Numbered from the stretch's first letter, positions 38,481-48,372 are shown. The stretch is DNA of 64,000 bases from CAWAYH01 sp963786195 (GCA_963786195.1 CAWAYH010000007.1:79691-143690); one strand, 5' to 3'. Program-made: numbers and translations. The notes: generated from the sequence alone by a model not told the origin.

Positions 38481-39115
38481 TCAGAGCCCGGATTCTAGGC
38501 CCGGACAGGCTGGCGGCGCCGGCCGCCGGCCGGGCGGAGCCGCCAGACGACGCCGGAACGCCAGCAGCACGGCCAGGATGGCGGCGTAGTAGACCGGCTC
38601 GCCGATCGACCACCTTGACCTTCCAGATGAAGTGCAGGCAGGCCGCGATGCGCGCTGCAGATAGACCAGCCGGTGCAGCACCTGCCAGCTTCGGCCCAGC
38701 CGCCGGATCCACCCCTTGGTCGACGTCATCGCGAGCGGCACCATCAGCCGGAACGCCACCATCCCGGCCGTGATGAACGGCCGCTTGGCCACGTCCGCGC
38801 AGGATGAACTCGAACGCGAGGCCCGGTCGAGGACGACGTAGGTCAGCAGGTGCAGGGACGCGTAGAAGAAGGCGAACAGCCCGAGCATCCGCCGGTACTG
38901 AATGACGCGTTCCAGCCGGTCAGTCGGCGAAGCGGCGTGATCGCCAGCGTGATGAGCAGGAACCGGAGCGTCCAGATCCCGGTCGTCAGCGGGATGTCCT
39001 CGACCGGATTCACGCCGAGACGGCCGGTCAGCCGCGCGAAACAAGCAGCCACGCGAACGGCACCAGCGCAGCGGCGAAGACGACGGGCTTTCCGAAGCGC
39101 CGGACCGCTGATCAG
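38481..39115 (-). CDS. msrQ: MsrQ heme-binding membrane subunit of methionine sulfoxide reductase, frameshifted
   Basis: Pieces in several frames join to LTGRLGVNPVEDIPLTTGIW, LLITLAITPLRRLTGW, YRRMLGLFAFFYASLHLLTY, RPFITAGMVAF and LGRSWQVLHRLVYL, the conserved MsrQ/ferric-reductase-like core with heme-ligand histidines. It carries electrons from the quinone pool to MsrP. Its start (CTG or ATC near 39115) overlaps the MsrP stop; no ATG is visible, so the exact start is uncertain. At least three single-base breaks lie inside about 630 bp. Confidence 0.8.
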
Positions 39116-40105
39116 TAGAACTTCCGCAGGTCCATGCCGGCGTACATCGACGCGACCTGATCGCCGTAGCCGTTGAACATCAGCGTCGGTCGCTCGTCGA
39201 AGAGCTCGCGGATGCGGCGCTCGCGCGCCTGCCTCCAGCGCGGATGATCGACCTCGGGGTTCACGTTCGAGTAGAAGCCGTACTCGCCGGGCGTTCGCGA
39301 TGCTCCACGCCGTGCGCGGCATCCGGTCGACGAAGCGGATCCGCACGATCGACTTGATGCTCTTGAAGCCGTACTTCCACGGCACGACGAGCCGGATCGG
39401 CGCGCCGTTCTGGTTCATCAGCGTCTTGCCGTAGAGCCCGACCGCCAGGATCGTCAGCGGGTGCATCGCCTCGTCCATCCGCAGCCCTTCGACGTAGGGC
39501 CAGTCGAGCGCTGGCTGATTCTGGCCCGGCATCTCCGACGGGCGGTAGCAGCGTCGTGAACTCGACGAAGGTCGCCTTCGCCGTCGGCTCGGCCCGCTTG
39601 AGGATCTCGGCGAGCGGGATGCCGATCCACGGAATCACCATCGACCACGCCTCGACGCAGCGCAGCCGGTAGATGCGCTCCTCGAGCTGGCGCGGCTTGA
39701 TCAGATCCTCGAGCAGGTAGTCGCGCCGGCTTGTTGCAGTGCCCGTCGATCTTCACCGTCCACGGGCTCGTCTTCAGCCGGCCGGCGTACCGCTGCGGAT
39801 CGCTCCTTGCCGGTGCCGAACTCGTAGAAGTTGTTGTAGCCGGTGATCTCCTCGAAGGTGTTCAGCTTCTCGTCGGTCGTGACGACCTTCGTCTTGTAAC
39901 CCGCCAGGGCCATCTGCCCCCGGGCGGCGGGCTCGGCCGAAGGATCCGCCGCTGTCCCTTCCGCGGCGCAGCCCGGAAACCAGGGCCCGGCCATTGCCGC
40001 CGCCGCGGCGCCACCCGCCAGGCGCATGAACTCCCGCCGCCGGACGTAGAGCTTCTCGTCGGTGATTTCGGACGACGGGATGTCTGGTGCACGCCTGATC
40101 AGCAT
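39112..40105 (-). CDS. msrP: MsrP molybdopterin methionine sulfoxide reductase, frameshifted
   Basis: The N-terminal Tat signal is RRREFMRLAGGAAAAAMAG. Then YNNFYEFGTGKE, WTVKIDGHCNKPA, RLRCVEAWSMVIPW (with the Cys that binds the Mo cofactor), GLYGKTLMNQNGAPIRLVVP and WKYGFKSIKSIVRIRFVD. It ends near MYAGMDLRKFY. These match the sulfite-oxidase-fold YedY/MsrP, which repairs oxidised methionines in periplasmic proteins. At least five frame changes, all short indels. MoaA (13287-14312) belongs to the pathway that makes its cofactor. Confidence 0.85.
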
Positions 40106-40248
40106 GGCCTCAACCTTTCAGCACGGACGGCACGAACCATTCGTCAATGGTACCCCCGACCCGCTCCTCATGCTAAACCCCTGATCGGCTCGACAGCTTC
40201 CCGCAACCGTCGGTCCCGGCTGCCGGAAACCCCCGTAACCGGCCGTAA

Positions 40249-40254
40249 TAGAAT
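40249..40254 (+). promoter_or_regulatory. -10 box TAGAAT of the histidine kinase gene
   Basis: TAGAAT-GCCCTG-ATG: the hexamer ends exactly 6 nt before ATG 40261. No ribosome site is present, in line with a leaderless transcript. Confidence 0.55.
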
Positions 40255-40260
40255 GCCCTG

Positions 40261-40978
40261 ATGTCCACTGGGGCGACCGATCCGCGCTGGCCGAAGCTCT
40301 TCTCCCTCGCCGTGCACGAGTTCCGTACGCCGCTGACGGTCGTCGCCGGCTACATCCGGATGCTGCTGAAAGACCGGGCCGGGCCCCTGACCGATCAGCA
40401 ACGCCGGCTGCTCGAGGAGGCCGAGAAATCCTGCGGTCGCCTTTCCGGCCTCGTCGCCGAGCTCAGCGAGCTCGCCAGCCTCGAGGCGGGCACCGCTCCG
40501 TTCAACCGCAGCGCGCTCGATCTGAAGGCCATCGTCGCCGACTGCATCGCGTCGCTCCCCCCGATGTCGGGTCGCGAGATCCAGATCGATCTGATCGACC
40601 GATGGCACCCAGCCGTTCGTCGACGGTGACGCGGTCCGGCTGAGGGCGGCCCTCACGTCGATTGTCGCGGGCCTCCGACGCGAGCTGGTCTCCAGCGATC
40701 GACTGGCCGTTCGCCTCCAGACCTGCGACGATCGGAGCCAACCCTCGGTACGAATTACGATTGGCGACCCGGACCGGATTGATCGCGAAACCGCGGCACC
40801 GGCCGACGAGCTCACGGCCTTCGACGAGTGGCGTGGCGGATACGGCCTGAGCCTCGCCGTCGCCCGCCGCATCGTCGAAGCCCACGGCGGCTGGCTGCGA
40901 GCACCAGCAGACGGAGAGCGGGCTGCCGCGGTCCTGACGCTACCGCTCGTACAGATGCCCGCGACGAAAACCCCCTGA
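40261..40978 (+). CDS. Small soluble histidine kinase, frameshifted
   Basis: The HisKA dimerisation/phosphoacceptor helix is SLAVHEFRTPLTVVAGYIRM (HEFRTP, with the phosphorylated His). An extra C near 40605-40610 breaks the frame; the ATPase part then reads VDGDAVRLRAALTSIVAGL (a degenerate N box) and GGYGLSLAVARRIVEAHGGW (G box). Repaired length is about 238 aa, with no sensor or membrane domain, so input must come from a partner. It lies about 270 bp before a sigma-54 response regulator and probably phosphorylates it. Confidence 0.8.
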
Positions 40979-41246
40979 CGTCACGTCCCGATATTGCCCG
41001 CAGAAAAGCTTCAGGACTGTGTAGTAAATCACGGCACCCCACGCGTCGGACCGCCGTTGCTCAATGCAGTCGAGCGAGCGCGGTTTGGATCGCGTGCTCA
41101 GAGACTTGCCGACAGTTGACAGGGTGGCTGACTGTCGAGGTACGAGTCTTGTATAAGCACCGTCACAACCTGTGACCGTTGCCAGTGTCTCCGACGTGCG
41201 GCCGGCGAACCCGAGCTCAGCAACTGATTCTGTCTCCGACAAAGAT

Positions 41247-42780
41247 ATGAACAAGCCCTTCGTCGCCATCGTCGATGACGACTCCGCATTCGCGGCATAC
41301 CTGCGCACCTTTCTCTCGCTGCGCGGCTACGAAGCCCGCTGCTACACGCGCGGCGACGAGCTGCTCGCGTCGATGAAGCAGGGCGAGGCGCCGGATGTCG
41401 TGCTGCTCGACGTCATGATGCCCGGACTCGACGGCCTGGCCACACTGCGCGCCCTCAAGAGCCACGCGCCCGAGGCGCAGGTCATCATGCTCTCCGGACG
41501 GAATCAGGCGTCGACGATCGTCGAAGCCGTCCGTCTCGGCGCAATCGATTACGTCGTCAAGCCCGACGACCCCGAGGGTCTCGGGGAAATCGCGCTCGAC
41601 GTCGCGATCAAGAACGCCATCGAGAAGAACCGGCTCGTCTCGGAGCTCAGCGAGCTCCGGCAGCAGCTCACCGACGACGAGGACGTGGCGGTCTGGGGCA
41701 ACAGCGAGAAGATGCGCAGCATCGCAATGGTGATCGATCAGGTGGCCGACAGCGACGTCACGGTGCTGATCCGCGGCGAAAGCGGCGTCGGCAAGGAGCT
41801 GGTGGCCCGGGCCATCCATCAGCGATCGACGCGGCGGAACCGTCCGTTCGTCAAGGTCAACTGCGCGGCGCTGCCGGCCGAGCTGCTCGAGAGCGAGTTG
41901 TTCGGCCACGAGCGAGGCGCCTTCACCGGCGCCGCGACGACGCGCATCGGCAAGTTCGAGCAGGCGGACGGCGGCACGCTGATGCTCGACGAGATCGGCG
42001 AGATGAAGCCGGCGCTCCAGGCCAAGCTGCTCCACGTGCTGCAGGACGGGGAGTTCACGAAGCTCGGCAGCAACAAGCGGGTCGAGGTGGACGTCCGGGT
42101 CGTGGCCGCCACGAACCGCGACCTCGAGACGATGATGCTGAGCGGCGACTTCCGCGAAGATCTCTACTACCGGCTGAAGGTCATCGAGGTGACGGTGCCG
42201 TCGCTGCGCGAGCGACGGGACGAGATTCCCGCGCTCATCGACTTCTTCGTCGCGCGCTACTCGCGCAAGTACAACCGGCCGACGCCCCGCATGGGTCCCG
42301 AGCTGCAGCAGATGTTCCTGGAGTACGACGTGGCCGGGGAACATCCGCGAGCTCGAGAACATGATCAAGCGCATCGTCATCCTGCAGGACGAGCAACTCG
42401 TGGTGCGTGAGATCGTCCGCAATATGCAGCGCGTGGCGGCGACCGCCGGCGCCAGCGCCGCCGTGGCCGCTCAGGCGGGCGCCGCGGCCGTCGTCGCGGC
42501 ACCGGCGGCGGTGGCGACATTGCCCGGACCGGAGTCCTTCGGGCAGATCGACGCCGAGCCCGAGGATGCGGACGAGAGCCCGGCCCCGGCCGCGGCCGGG
42601 ACGAATGGATCGCTCTCCGCCCTCGCAAAAGCGGCGGCGATGAAGGCCGAGCGCGCCGCGATCTCCGAAACGCTCACCCAGGTCCATTGGAACAGGCGCA
42701 AGGCGGCGCAGATCCTGGGCGTCAGCTACAAGACGCTCCTGAACAAGATCAAGGAGTGTGCTATCAGCAGGGCGTCGTAG
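41247..42780 (+). CDS. NtrC-type sigma-54-dependent response regulator, frameshifted
   Basis: From MNKPFVAIVDDD, the receiver domain has the phosphoacceptor Asp in VVLLDVMMPGLDG and Lys in YVVKPDD. The AAA+ domain has GESGVGKELVARAIH (Walker A), GAFTGAATTRIGKFEQA (the GAFTGA loop contacting sigma-54) and LMLDEIGEM (Walker B). A +1 near 42332-42336 separates LEYD from WPGNIRELENMIKRIVI. An Ala-rich linker leads to a Fis-type HTH (NRRKAAQILGVSYKTLLNKI). It activates unknown sigma-54 promoters. GTG 41172 is a longer alternative start. Repaired length is about 510 aa. Confidence 0.92.
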
Positions 42781-42841
42781 GCGCCAGTCTCGTATTGCAT
42801 CCCGACCCATCTCGGCTACTCTTTAGCCTAGGAGTCGCCGA

Positions 42842-44200
42842 ATGACAGAGCTCGCCGCATCGCTCCTGGACAAGATCAAAACCCGGCGGGTCCGCGCTGG
42901 CGTCGCGGGCTTGGGCTACGTCGGTCTGCCGCTCGCGGTGGAGCTGGCGAAGGCCGGCTTCCCGACGACGGGCATCGATGTCGACGAACGCAAGGTCCGG
43001 GCGATCAACCAGGGCGACTCGTACATTCCTGACGTCGCCGCGGCTGACGTGAGGCACCTGCAGCAGACGCGGAAGCTGCAGGCCACCTCGGATTTTGCCG
43101 TTGTCAAGGACCTCGACACCGTCAGCATCTGCGTGCCGACACCGCTGCGCAAGACGAAGGACCCGGACATGTCCTACATCGTCTCGGCAGTGGAAGCGAT
43201 CGCGAAGCAACTGCACCCCGGTCTGCTCGTGATCCTCGAATCGACCACCTATCCCGGAACGACCGAGGAGGTCGTCCAGCCGCTGCTCGAGGCGACGGGC
43301 CTCAAGGCCGGGCGTGATTTCTTCCTCGCGTTCTCGCCCGAGCGGGTCGATCCCGGCAACGCGACGTTCACGACCGAGAACGTGCCGAAGGTTGTCGGCG
43401 GCTCTACGGCGGAGTGCGTCCGGCTCGCGGCTGCACTCTACGGAACGGCGATCCAGACAATCGTGCCGGTCAGCTCGACGCGAGTCGCCGAGATGGTGAA
43501 GCTGCTCGAGAACACGTTCCGGGCCGTCAACATTGCGCTCGTCAACGAGCTCGCCTTGATGTGCGACCGGATGAACATCGACGTCTGGGAAGTGATCGAC
43601 GCCGCCAAAACCAAGCCGTTCGGCTTCATGGCCTTCTATCCCGGCCCGGGCCTGGGTGGCCACTGTATCCCGATCGATCCAATTTATCTGTCCTGGAAAG
43701 CCAAACAGAGCGGGTTCGATCCGCGATTCATCGAGCTGGCGGGTCACGTGAACGGCTCCATGCCGCACTACGTGGTCGACAAGGTGGGCGAGGCGCTCAA
43801 TACCAAGCGCAAGGCGATCAACGGGTCGCAGGTGTTGATCGCGGGCGTCGCGTACAAGCGCGACATCGACGACATCCGTGAGTCGCCCGCGCTCGACGTG
43901 ATGGGCCTCCTCCACGCGAGACGCGCGGTCGTGTCGTACGTCGATCCGTACGTGCCACTGATCCCCGCGCGCGAGTGGTCCGGCCGCTCCGAGCTCCGTG
44001 CCGTGGAGGCAGGTCGCGGATCGTTCGGAAAGTACGACTGCATCGTGATCGTCACCGACCACAAGGCGTTCGATTACGACGCGATGGTGGCGGAGGCGGA
44101 CCTGATCGTCGACACGCGAAACGCCATCAAGAAGGCAGCGCCGAATGTGTTCAGGCTCGGCGCGCCCCGCCCCGAGGCCGAGGGCGTGCCGACCGCGTAG
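42842..44200 (+). CDS. Nucleotide-sugar dehydrogenase (UDP-HexNAc/UDP-Glc type)
   Basis: A 452-aa intact protein. The NAD site is VAGLGYVGLPLAVELAKAGF, the middle domain has ESTTYPGTTEEVV and FSPERVDPGN, and the catalytic Cys lies in PGPGLGGHCIPIDPIYLSWK. It oxidises C6 of a UDP-sugar twice to a uronic acid; PSPERVDPGN and GHCIPIDP fit the WbpA/UDP-GlcNAc family better than UDP-Glc dehydrogenase. It serves cell-surface polysaccharide. AGGAG lies 10 nt before the start. No other polysaccharide gene is adjacent. Confidence 0.92.
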   Translation: MTELAASLLDKIKTRRVRAGVAGLGYVGLPLAVELAKAGFPTTGIDVDERKVRAINQGDSYIPDVAAADVRHLQQTRKLQATSDFAVVKDLDTVSICVPTPLRKTKDPDMSYIVSAVEAIAKQLHPGLLVILESTTYPGTTEEVVQPLLEATGLKAGRDFFLAFSPERVDPGNATFTTENVPKVVGGSTAECVRLAAALYGTAIQTIVPVSSTRVAEMVKLLENTFRAVNIALVNELALMCDRMNIDVWEVIDAAKTKPFGFMAFYPGPGLGGHCIPIDPIYLSWKAKQSGFDPRFIELAGHVNGSMPHYVVDKVGEALNTKRKAINGSQVLIAGVAYKRDIDDIRESPALDVMGLLHARRAVVSYVDPYVPLIPAREWSGRSELRAVEAGRGSFGKYDCIVIVTDHKAFDYDAMVAEADLIVDTRNAIKKAAPNVFRLGAPRPEAEGVPTA

Positions 44201-44203
44201 AGG

Positions 44204-44857
44204 CTACGGCTGCAGACCGAGAAAGCCGGCCGCCCTGGGCCAGATGTAATCCAGGCTGCTTTTCAGCTGATGATCGTCGTCAAGCATGTGGAGCTCGACG
44301 TTCGGCCGTGCGGCGGCCCACGTCTCGACGCTCGCCGGGTCGACGGATGTGTCGTGCCGTCCCTGAAAGATCTGGATCGGCAGGTCGAGGCGGGCGTTCA
44401 CAGCGGCGTACCTGCGGGCGTCCTCGTATAGCTCGTACTGGACGGACATCACCCGGCCGTACGCATGGTGGAACACGTCGAGCCTGTTCGCCCGGCGCCA
44501 CTCGTCGATCCCGGTCTCGCCGATCTGGCGCATGCGATTGCCGCCGAAGTCGAGCGCAGGTGCAAGCAGGATCATCCGCTCGACGCGTTCGGGCCACCGG
44601 TGGGCGGCGTGCACGGCCACGAAGCCGCCGAGGCTGGAGCCGATCAGGACCACCGGCGCCGCCGGCAGCCCGTCGAGCGTCTCCCCCACCTGCGCGATCA
44701 TCCGCGTGATCGTCAGCGTGGAAAAATCAGGCTCGTTGAAATCAGGCGTGTGCAACGCCACGCCCTGCTTCGCCAGGCACGATCTGAAGAAGGCCGCTTT
44801 CGAGGATGCGGCAGAGGAGGCGAACCCGTGGAGGTAGAGGACGTTTAACAAAAGCAT
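44204..44857 (-). CDS. YqiA-like alpha/beta hydrolase (esterase)
   Basis: A 217-aa intact protein starting MLLLNVLYLHGFASSAASSK. The nucleophile elbow is VLIGSSLGGFVAVHAA, the acid region is FQGRHDTSVDPASVE, and the His is in LDDDHQLKSSLD. Small YqiA/YcfP-type esterases act on short acyl esters; the natural substrate is unknown. It is convergent with the dehydrogenase (4 bp apart) and divergent from the 44939 gene, with an AT-richer region at 44858-44935 probably holding both promoters. Confidence 0.85.
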   Translation of the reverse strand: MLLLNVLYLHGFASSAASSKAAFFRSCLAKQGVALHTPDFNEPDFSTLTITRMIAQVGETLDGLPAAPVVLIGSSLGGFVAVHAAHRWPERVERMILLAPALDFGGNRMRQIGETGIDEWRRANRLDVFHHAYGRVMSVQYELYEDARRYAAVNARLDLPIQIFQGRHDTSVDPASVETWAAARPNVELHMLDDDHQLKSSLDYIWPRAAGFLGLQP

Positions 44858-44938
44858 CCTTTACAGCAAGTTACGGTAGCACGACAACCCTGGGGACGGT
44901 GCACTTCGTCTAAGGGCGTGACCAGGGAGGAACAGCCA

Positions 44939-45736
44939 ATGCGTTTGAGATCGACTATCGCCGCCCTCACGCTGACGAGCGGTCTGTGGGCAGCCGCAGG
45001 AAATGGAACGGCGGCTCAGCAGGCCGCCCCCAACAACCAATGGCGCGGCACCGTGTCCCAGGGAAGCGCCATCGAGATCAAGGGCGTCAACGGCGACGTC
45101 AAGGCCACGGCGACGACCGGCGCAGAGGTCGAGGTCTCCGCGGTGATGAAGGGCCGGCGCAGCAATCCCCAGGACGTGCGAATCGACGTCGTTCAGCATG
45201 GCGACGGCGTCACCATCTGCGCCGTCTATCCGAGCCCCGATTCGAGGCCGAACGAATGTCAGCCGGGTGACGGCGGCCGGATGAGCACACGCGACAACGA
45301 CGTCACCGTGACGTTCACGGTTCGTGTCCCGGCAGGCGTGCGGTTCATCGGCAAGACGGTCAACGGCGACGTGTCGGCCGATTCGCTGGCTGGCCCGGTC
45401 TCACTGAAAACCGTCAACGGTGACGCGAGCTTTTCGACGACGGCTTACGGTGAGGCGTCCACGGTCAACGGCTCGATTCGCGGCGCCATGGGCAGCAGCC
45501 AGTGGAGCGACACGCTGAAGTTCCATACCGTCAACGGCAGCGTGAACCTGGATCTGCCGCCCGACTCGAGCACCGATCTGCGCGCGGCGACCGTCAACGG
45601 CAGCATCTCCACCGACTTTCCGCTGACCGTCTCGGGCAAGATCAACCCGCGGACGCTCAACGGCACCATCGGCGGCGGCGGCCGGTCGCTCGAGATCGAA
45701 ACAGTCAACGGCAGCGTCACGCTTCGACGTCGGTAG
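44939..45736 (+). CDS. Exported DUF4097-type beta-helix protein with VNG repeats
   Basis: A 265-aa protein starting MRLRSTIAALTLTSGLWAAA, a signal peptide, with GGGAGG 8 nt upstream. The body repeats a strand-turn unit whose turn is VNGD or VNGS; eight copies can be seen (GVNGDV, TVNGDV, TVNGDA, TVNGSI, TVNGSV, TVNGSI, TLNGTI, TVNGSV). The repeat is also clear in DNA (ACCGTCAACGGC). Such DUF4097 proteins form right-handed beta-solenoid-like sheets and are often beside ECF regulators. The role is unknown. The gene is intact. Confidence 0.85.
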   Translation: MRLRSTIAALTLTSGLWAAAGNGTAAQQAAPNNQWRGTVSQGSAIEIKGVNGDVKATATTGAEVEVSAVMKGRRSNPQDVRIDVVQHGDGVTICAVYPSPDSRPNECQPGDGGRMSTRDNDVTVTFTVRVPAGVRFIGKTVNGDVSADSLAGPVSLKTVNGDASFSTTAYGEASTVNGSIRGAMGSSQWSDTLKFHTVNGSVNLDLPPDSSTDLRAATVNGSISTDFPLTVSGKINPRTLNGTIGGGGRSLEIETVNGSVTLRRR

Positions 45737-45796
45737 ACGACACCCATATGTGGTTGTCCCTCTTCCACATATGGCTGGTCGCATCGGCGAAAATGG

Positions 45797-45802
45797 TATA
45801 GT
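45797..45802 (+). promoter_or_regulatory. Extended -10 box TGG-TATAGT of the first radical SAM gene
   Basis: TATAGT with TG two bases before it, ending 6 nt before ATG 45809. The promoter implies a leaderless mRNA. Confidence 0.6.
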
Positions 45803-45808
45803 CGCGGG

Positions 45809-46786
45809 ATGGAAGGCATCGTCTCAGCATGGGGCCGAATCCTCGCCGGCTACCGTCCGTCGCTGTCCATTGAGATCACGCGCGAGTGTCCGCTCCGCTG
45901 CCCCGGCTGCTATGCCTACCTCGACGAGCACCTCGGCGGAGAAGTCACGCTCCGTCAGGTGAGCGACTTCAAGGGTGACGAGCTGGTCACCCGTTTCTTC
46001 GAGCTGATCGACGCGCACCGCCCGCTTCACGTGTCGATCGTGGGCGGCGAGCCGCTCGTGCGGTTCCGCGAGCTGAATACGATCCTGCCGCGGCTCGCCG
46101 ATCAGGGTGTCTACACGCAGCTGGTGACGAGCGCCGTCAGGCAGATCCCGCCGGAGTGGGCCAAGCTCCGCCGCCTGCAGCTCGTCGTGTCGATTGACGG
46201 TCTCCAGCCCGAGCACGACGAGCGCCGCAAGCCCGCCACCTACGATCGCATCCTCAAGCACATCGTCGGCCACGACATCACGGTGCACTGCACGGTGACG
46301 CGGCAGCAAGTGCGGCGCGAGGGCTATCTCGAAGAGTTCATCGACTACTGGTCGGACAACCCGACACGTGTCGCAGCTCTGGGTCAGCCTCTACACGCCC
46401 CAGGTGGGCGAAGTGTCCGACGAGCGACTCACACCCGAGGATCGCACGCGGGTCGTCGCCGACCTGATGCACCTCCGGCTCAGTACCCCAAGCTGCGAAT
46501 GCCCGAGGGCCTCGTTCGGGTCTACCAGGAGCCACCGAAGAGCCCAGACGAGTGCGTCTTCGCTCTGACCACGACGTGCGTGTCGGCTGATTTCAAGCGG
46601 CCCATCTCGCCATGTCAGTTCGGCGGCAATCCGGACTGCGCCAACTGCGGCTGTATCGCGTCGGCGGGTCTCAAGGCCATCGCCCGGCATCGGCTTCCAG
46701 GCGGGATTCGCGTCGGCGCGATTTTCGAGCATTCGCTTCGCATCGGACGGAAAGTGCGCCGGATGCGGACGGGCGCCGCCTCCTGA
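45809..46786 (+). CDS. Radical SAM protein with C-terminal Cys cluster, two compensating frameshifts
   Basis: It starts MEGIVSAWGRILAGYRPSLS. The SAM cluster motif is ITRECPLRCPGCYAYLDEHL, and GGEPLVRFRELN follows. Between about 46370 and 46475 the frame shifts and returns; the true sequence there reads SQLWVSLYTPQVGEVSDERL in another frame. The C-terminal part has a SPASM-like run of cysteines (CVFALTTTCVSADFKRPISPC, shown here as CVFAL...SPC, then CANCGC). It may carry a second Fe-S cluster and modify a peptide or lipid. The next gene is another radical SAM protein with its own promoter. Length about 325 aa. Confidence 0.85.
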   Translation: MEGIVSAWGRILAGYRPSLSIEITRECPLRCPGCYAYLDEHLGGEVTLRQVSDFKGDELVTRFFELIDAHRPLHVSIVGGEPLVRFRELNTILPRLADQGVYTQLVTSAVRQIPPEWAKLRRLQLVVSIDGLQPEHDERRKPATYDRILKHIVGHDITVHCTVTRQQVRREGYLEEFIDYWSDNPTRVAALGQPLHAPGGRSVRRATHTRGSHAGRRRPDAPPAQYPKLRMPEGLVRVYQEPPKSPDECVFALTTTCVSADFKRPISPCQFGGNPDCANCGCIASAGLKAIARHRLPGGIRVGAIFEHSLRIGRKVRRMRTGAAS

Positions 46787-46792
46787 TATAAT
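46787..46792 (+). promoter_or_regulatory. Perfect extended -10 box TGA-TATAAT of the second radical SAM gene
   Basis: TATAAT with TG two bases upstream, beginning right after the stop codon of the previous gene and 10 nt before ATG 46803. The leader is about 3-4 nt. No ribosome site fits. Confidence 0.6.
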
Positions 46793-46802
46793 TCGTTATT
46801 TG

Positions 46803-47816
46803 ATGCGCGTTTACCGGAAAGCCAGCCGCAAGCTGCGATCAGTGCGTGAGTTCATGCGCGGGCTGATCAGCACCGACCACCCGATTCTCGTCCAGATCGT
46901 GCCGATTCGCCGCTGCAACATCGACTGCGGCTACTGCAACGAGTACGACAAGGTGTCGAATCCCGTTCCGCTGGAGGAGATGCTCGCACGCATCGACAAG
47001 CTGGCCGAACTGGGCACCTCGGTCGTGGCGTTCACGGGCGGGGAGCCGATGCTCCACCCCGACCTCGACGAGCTGATCGCCCGCATCCGGTCGCGGGACA
47101 TGATCGCCGGCCTGATCACGAACGGATATCTGTTCTCGCCGAAGCGGATTCAGGCGCTCAACGCCGCGGGACTCGACTACCTCCAGATCAGCATCGACAA
47201 CGTCGAGCCGGACGAGATCTCGAAGAAGAGCCTCAGGCTGCTCGACAAGAAGCTGCAGTGGCTCGCCGAGCACGCGCACTTCGACGTGAACATCAATTCC
47301 GTCGTCGGCGGGGGCATCAAGAACCCCGAAGACGCCAGGACGATCAACCGTCGGGCACGCGAGCTGGGGTTCTCGACGTCCATCGGCATCATCCATGACA
47401 ACTCCGGGCTGCTCAAGCCGCTCGGCCAGACCGAGCGCGCCGTCTTCGAGGAGGTCATGGACGTCCTCGACGGTCGGCGGCAGGTGATCAAGAACCTCTA
47501 CTCGGGCATCCGGAGCTTCCAGACGAATCTCGCCGACGGCAAGCCGAACGACTGGCAGTGCCGGTCGGGCGCCCGCTACCTCTACGTGTGCGAGGACGGG
47601 CTGGTCCACTGGTGCTCGCAGCAGCGCGGCTATCCCGGCGTGCCGCTGGCCAAATACACGATCGACGACATTCGTCGTGAGTTCTTAACGCCGAAGTGGT
47701 GCGCGCCGATGTGCACCATCGGCTGCGTCCATCGCGTGTCGACGATGGACTACTGGCGCAAACCACAGAAATCGGATTCCGGCGTGGCGCAGGGTTCGAT
47801 CCGACAGGCTTCCTGA
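46803..47816 (+). CDS. Radical SAM protein with extra C-terminal cysteines
   Basis: A 337-aa intact protein. The SAM cluster motif is VPIRRCNIDCGYCNEYDKVS, then FTGGEPMLHPDLDELI and SIDNVEPDEISKKSL. The C-terminal half has conserved-looking cysteines (WQCRSGARYLYVCEDGLVHWCSQQRGY in pieces; PKWCAPMCTIGCVH) that fit auxiliary Fe-S clusters. MoaA/PqqE-like by layout, but I cannot name the reaction. It probably works with the radical SAM protein encoded immediately upstream. TTG 46800 is a possible alternative start. YajQ follows after 20 bp. Confidence 0.85.
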   Translation: MRVYRKASRKLRSVREFMRGLISTDHPILVQIVPIRRCNIDCGYCNEYDKVSNPVPLEEMLARIDKLAELGTSVVAFTGGEPMLHPDLDELIARIRSRDMIAGLITNGYLFSPKRIQALNAAGLDYLQISIDNVEPDEISKKSLRLLDKKLQWLAEHAHFDVNINSVVGGGIKNPEDARTINRRARELGFSTSIGIIHDNSGLLKPLGQTERAVFEEVMDVLDGRRQVIKNLYSGIRSFQTNLADGKPNDWQCRSGARYLYVCEDGLVHWCSQQRGYPGVPLAKYTIDDIRREFLTPKWCAPMCTIGCVHRVSTMDYWRKPQKSDSGVAQGSIRQAS

Positions 47817-47836
47817 GCCGCGACCAGTTAACTCGG

Positions 47837-48340
47837 ATGGCGAATCCCGCGTCCTTCGACATCACCTCCGGCGTCGACCTGCAGGAAGTGGACAACGCCG
47901 TCAACCAGGCGCGCAAGGAAGTCGCGCAGCGCTACGACTTCAAGGGGTCGCGCGCGGCCATCGAGCTGAACCAGAAAGAAAACACGATTACGCTCACCGC
48001 CGACGACGACTTCAAGATGACGGCGCTGTGGGAGATCCTGCAGGGACGCCTCGTTCGACGCGGCGTGCCGACCAAGAACCTGACGCCGGGCACGATCGAG
48101 CGCGCGGCGAACGACACGGTCAGGCGGGTCATCACGCTGCAGCAGGGGATCCCGACGGAGGCCGCGCGGGAGATCGTCAAGTTCCTGAAGGACAGGAAGC
48201 TGAAGAAGGTCCAGGCGGCGATTCAGGCCGATCAGGTGCGCGTGTCCTCTGCTTCGAAGGACGACCTGCAGGAGGCGATTCGGGTGCTGCGCGATCACGA
48301 TTTCGGCGTAGCACTCCAGTTCGGCAACTACCGCGGATAG
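47837..48340 (+). CDS. YajQ-family nucleotide-binding protein (UPF0234)
   Basis: A 167-aa intact protein starting MANPASFDITSGVDLQEVDN. It has the family pattern EVAQRYDFKGSRAAIELNQK and KTLTPG-like TKNLTPGTIERAAND, ending FGVALQFGNYRG. YajQ proteins bind RNA or, in Xanthomonas, cyclic di-GMP. It has no ribosome site of its own and may be co-transcribed with the radical SAM genes. Confidence 0.95.
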   Translation: MANPASFDITSGVDLQEVDNAVNQARKEVAQRYDFKGSRAAIELNQKENTITLTADDDFKMTALWEILQGRLVRRGVPTKNLTPGTIERAANDTVRRVITLQQGIPTEAAREIVKFLKDRKLKKVQAAIQADQVRVSSASKDDLQEAIRVLRDHDFGVALQFGNYRG

Positions 48341-48372
48341 CGGGACGGTCCCCGGTCGAGTCGGGAGCTTTC

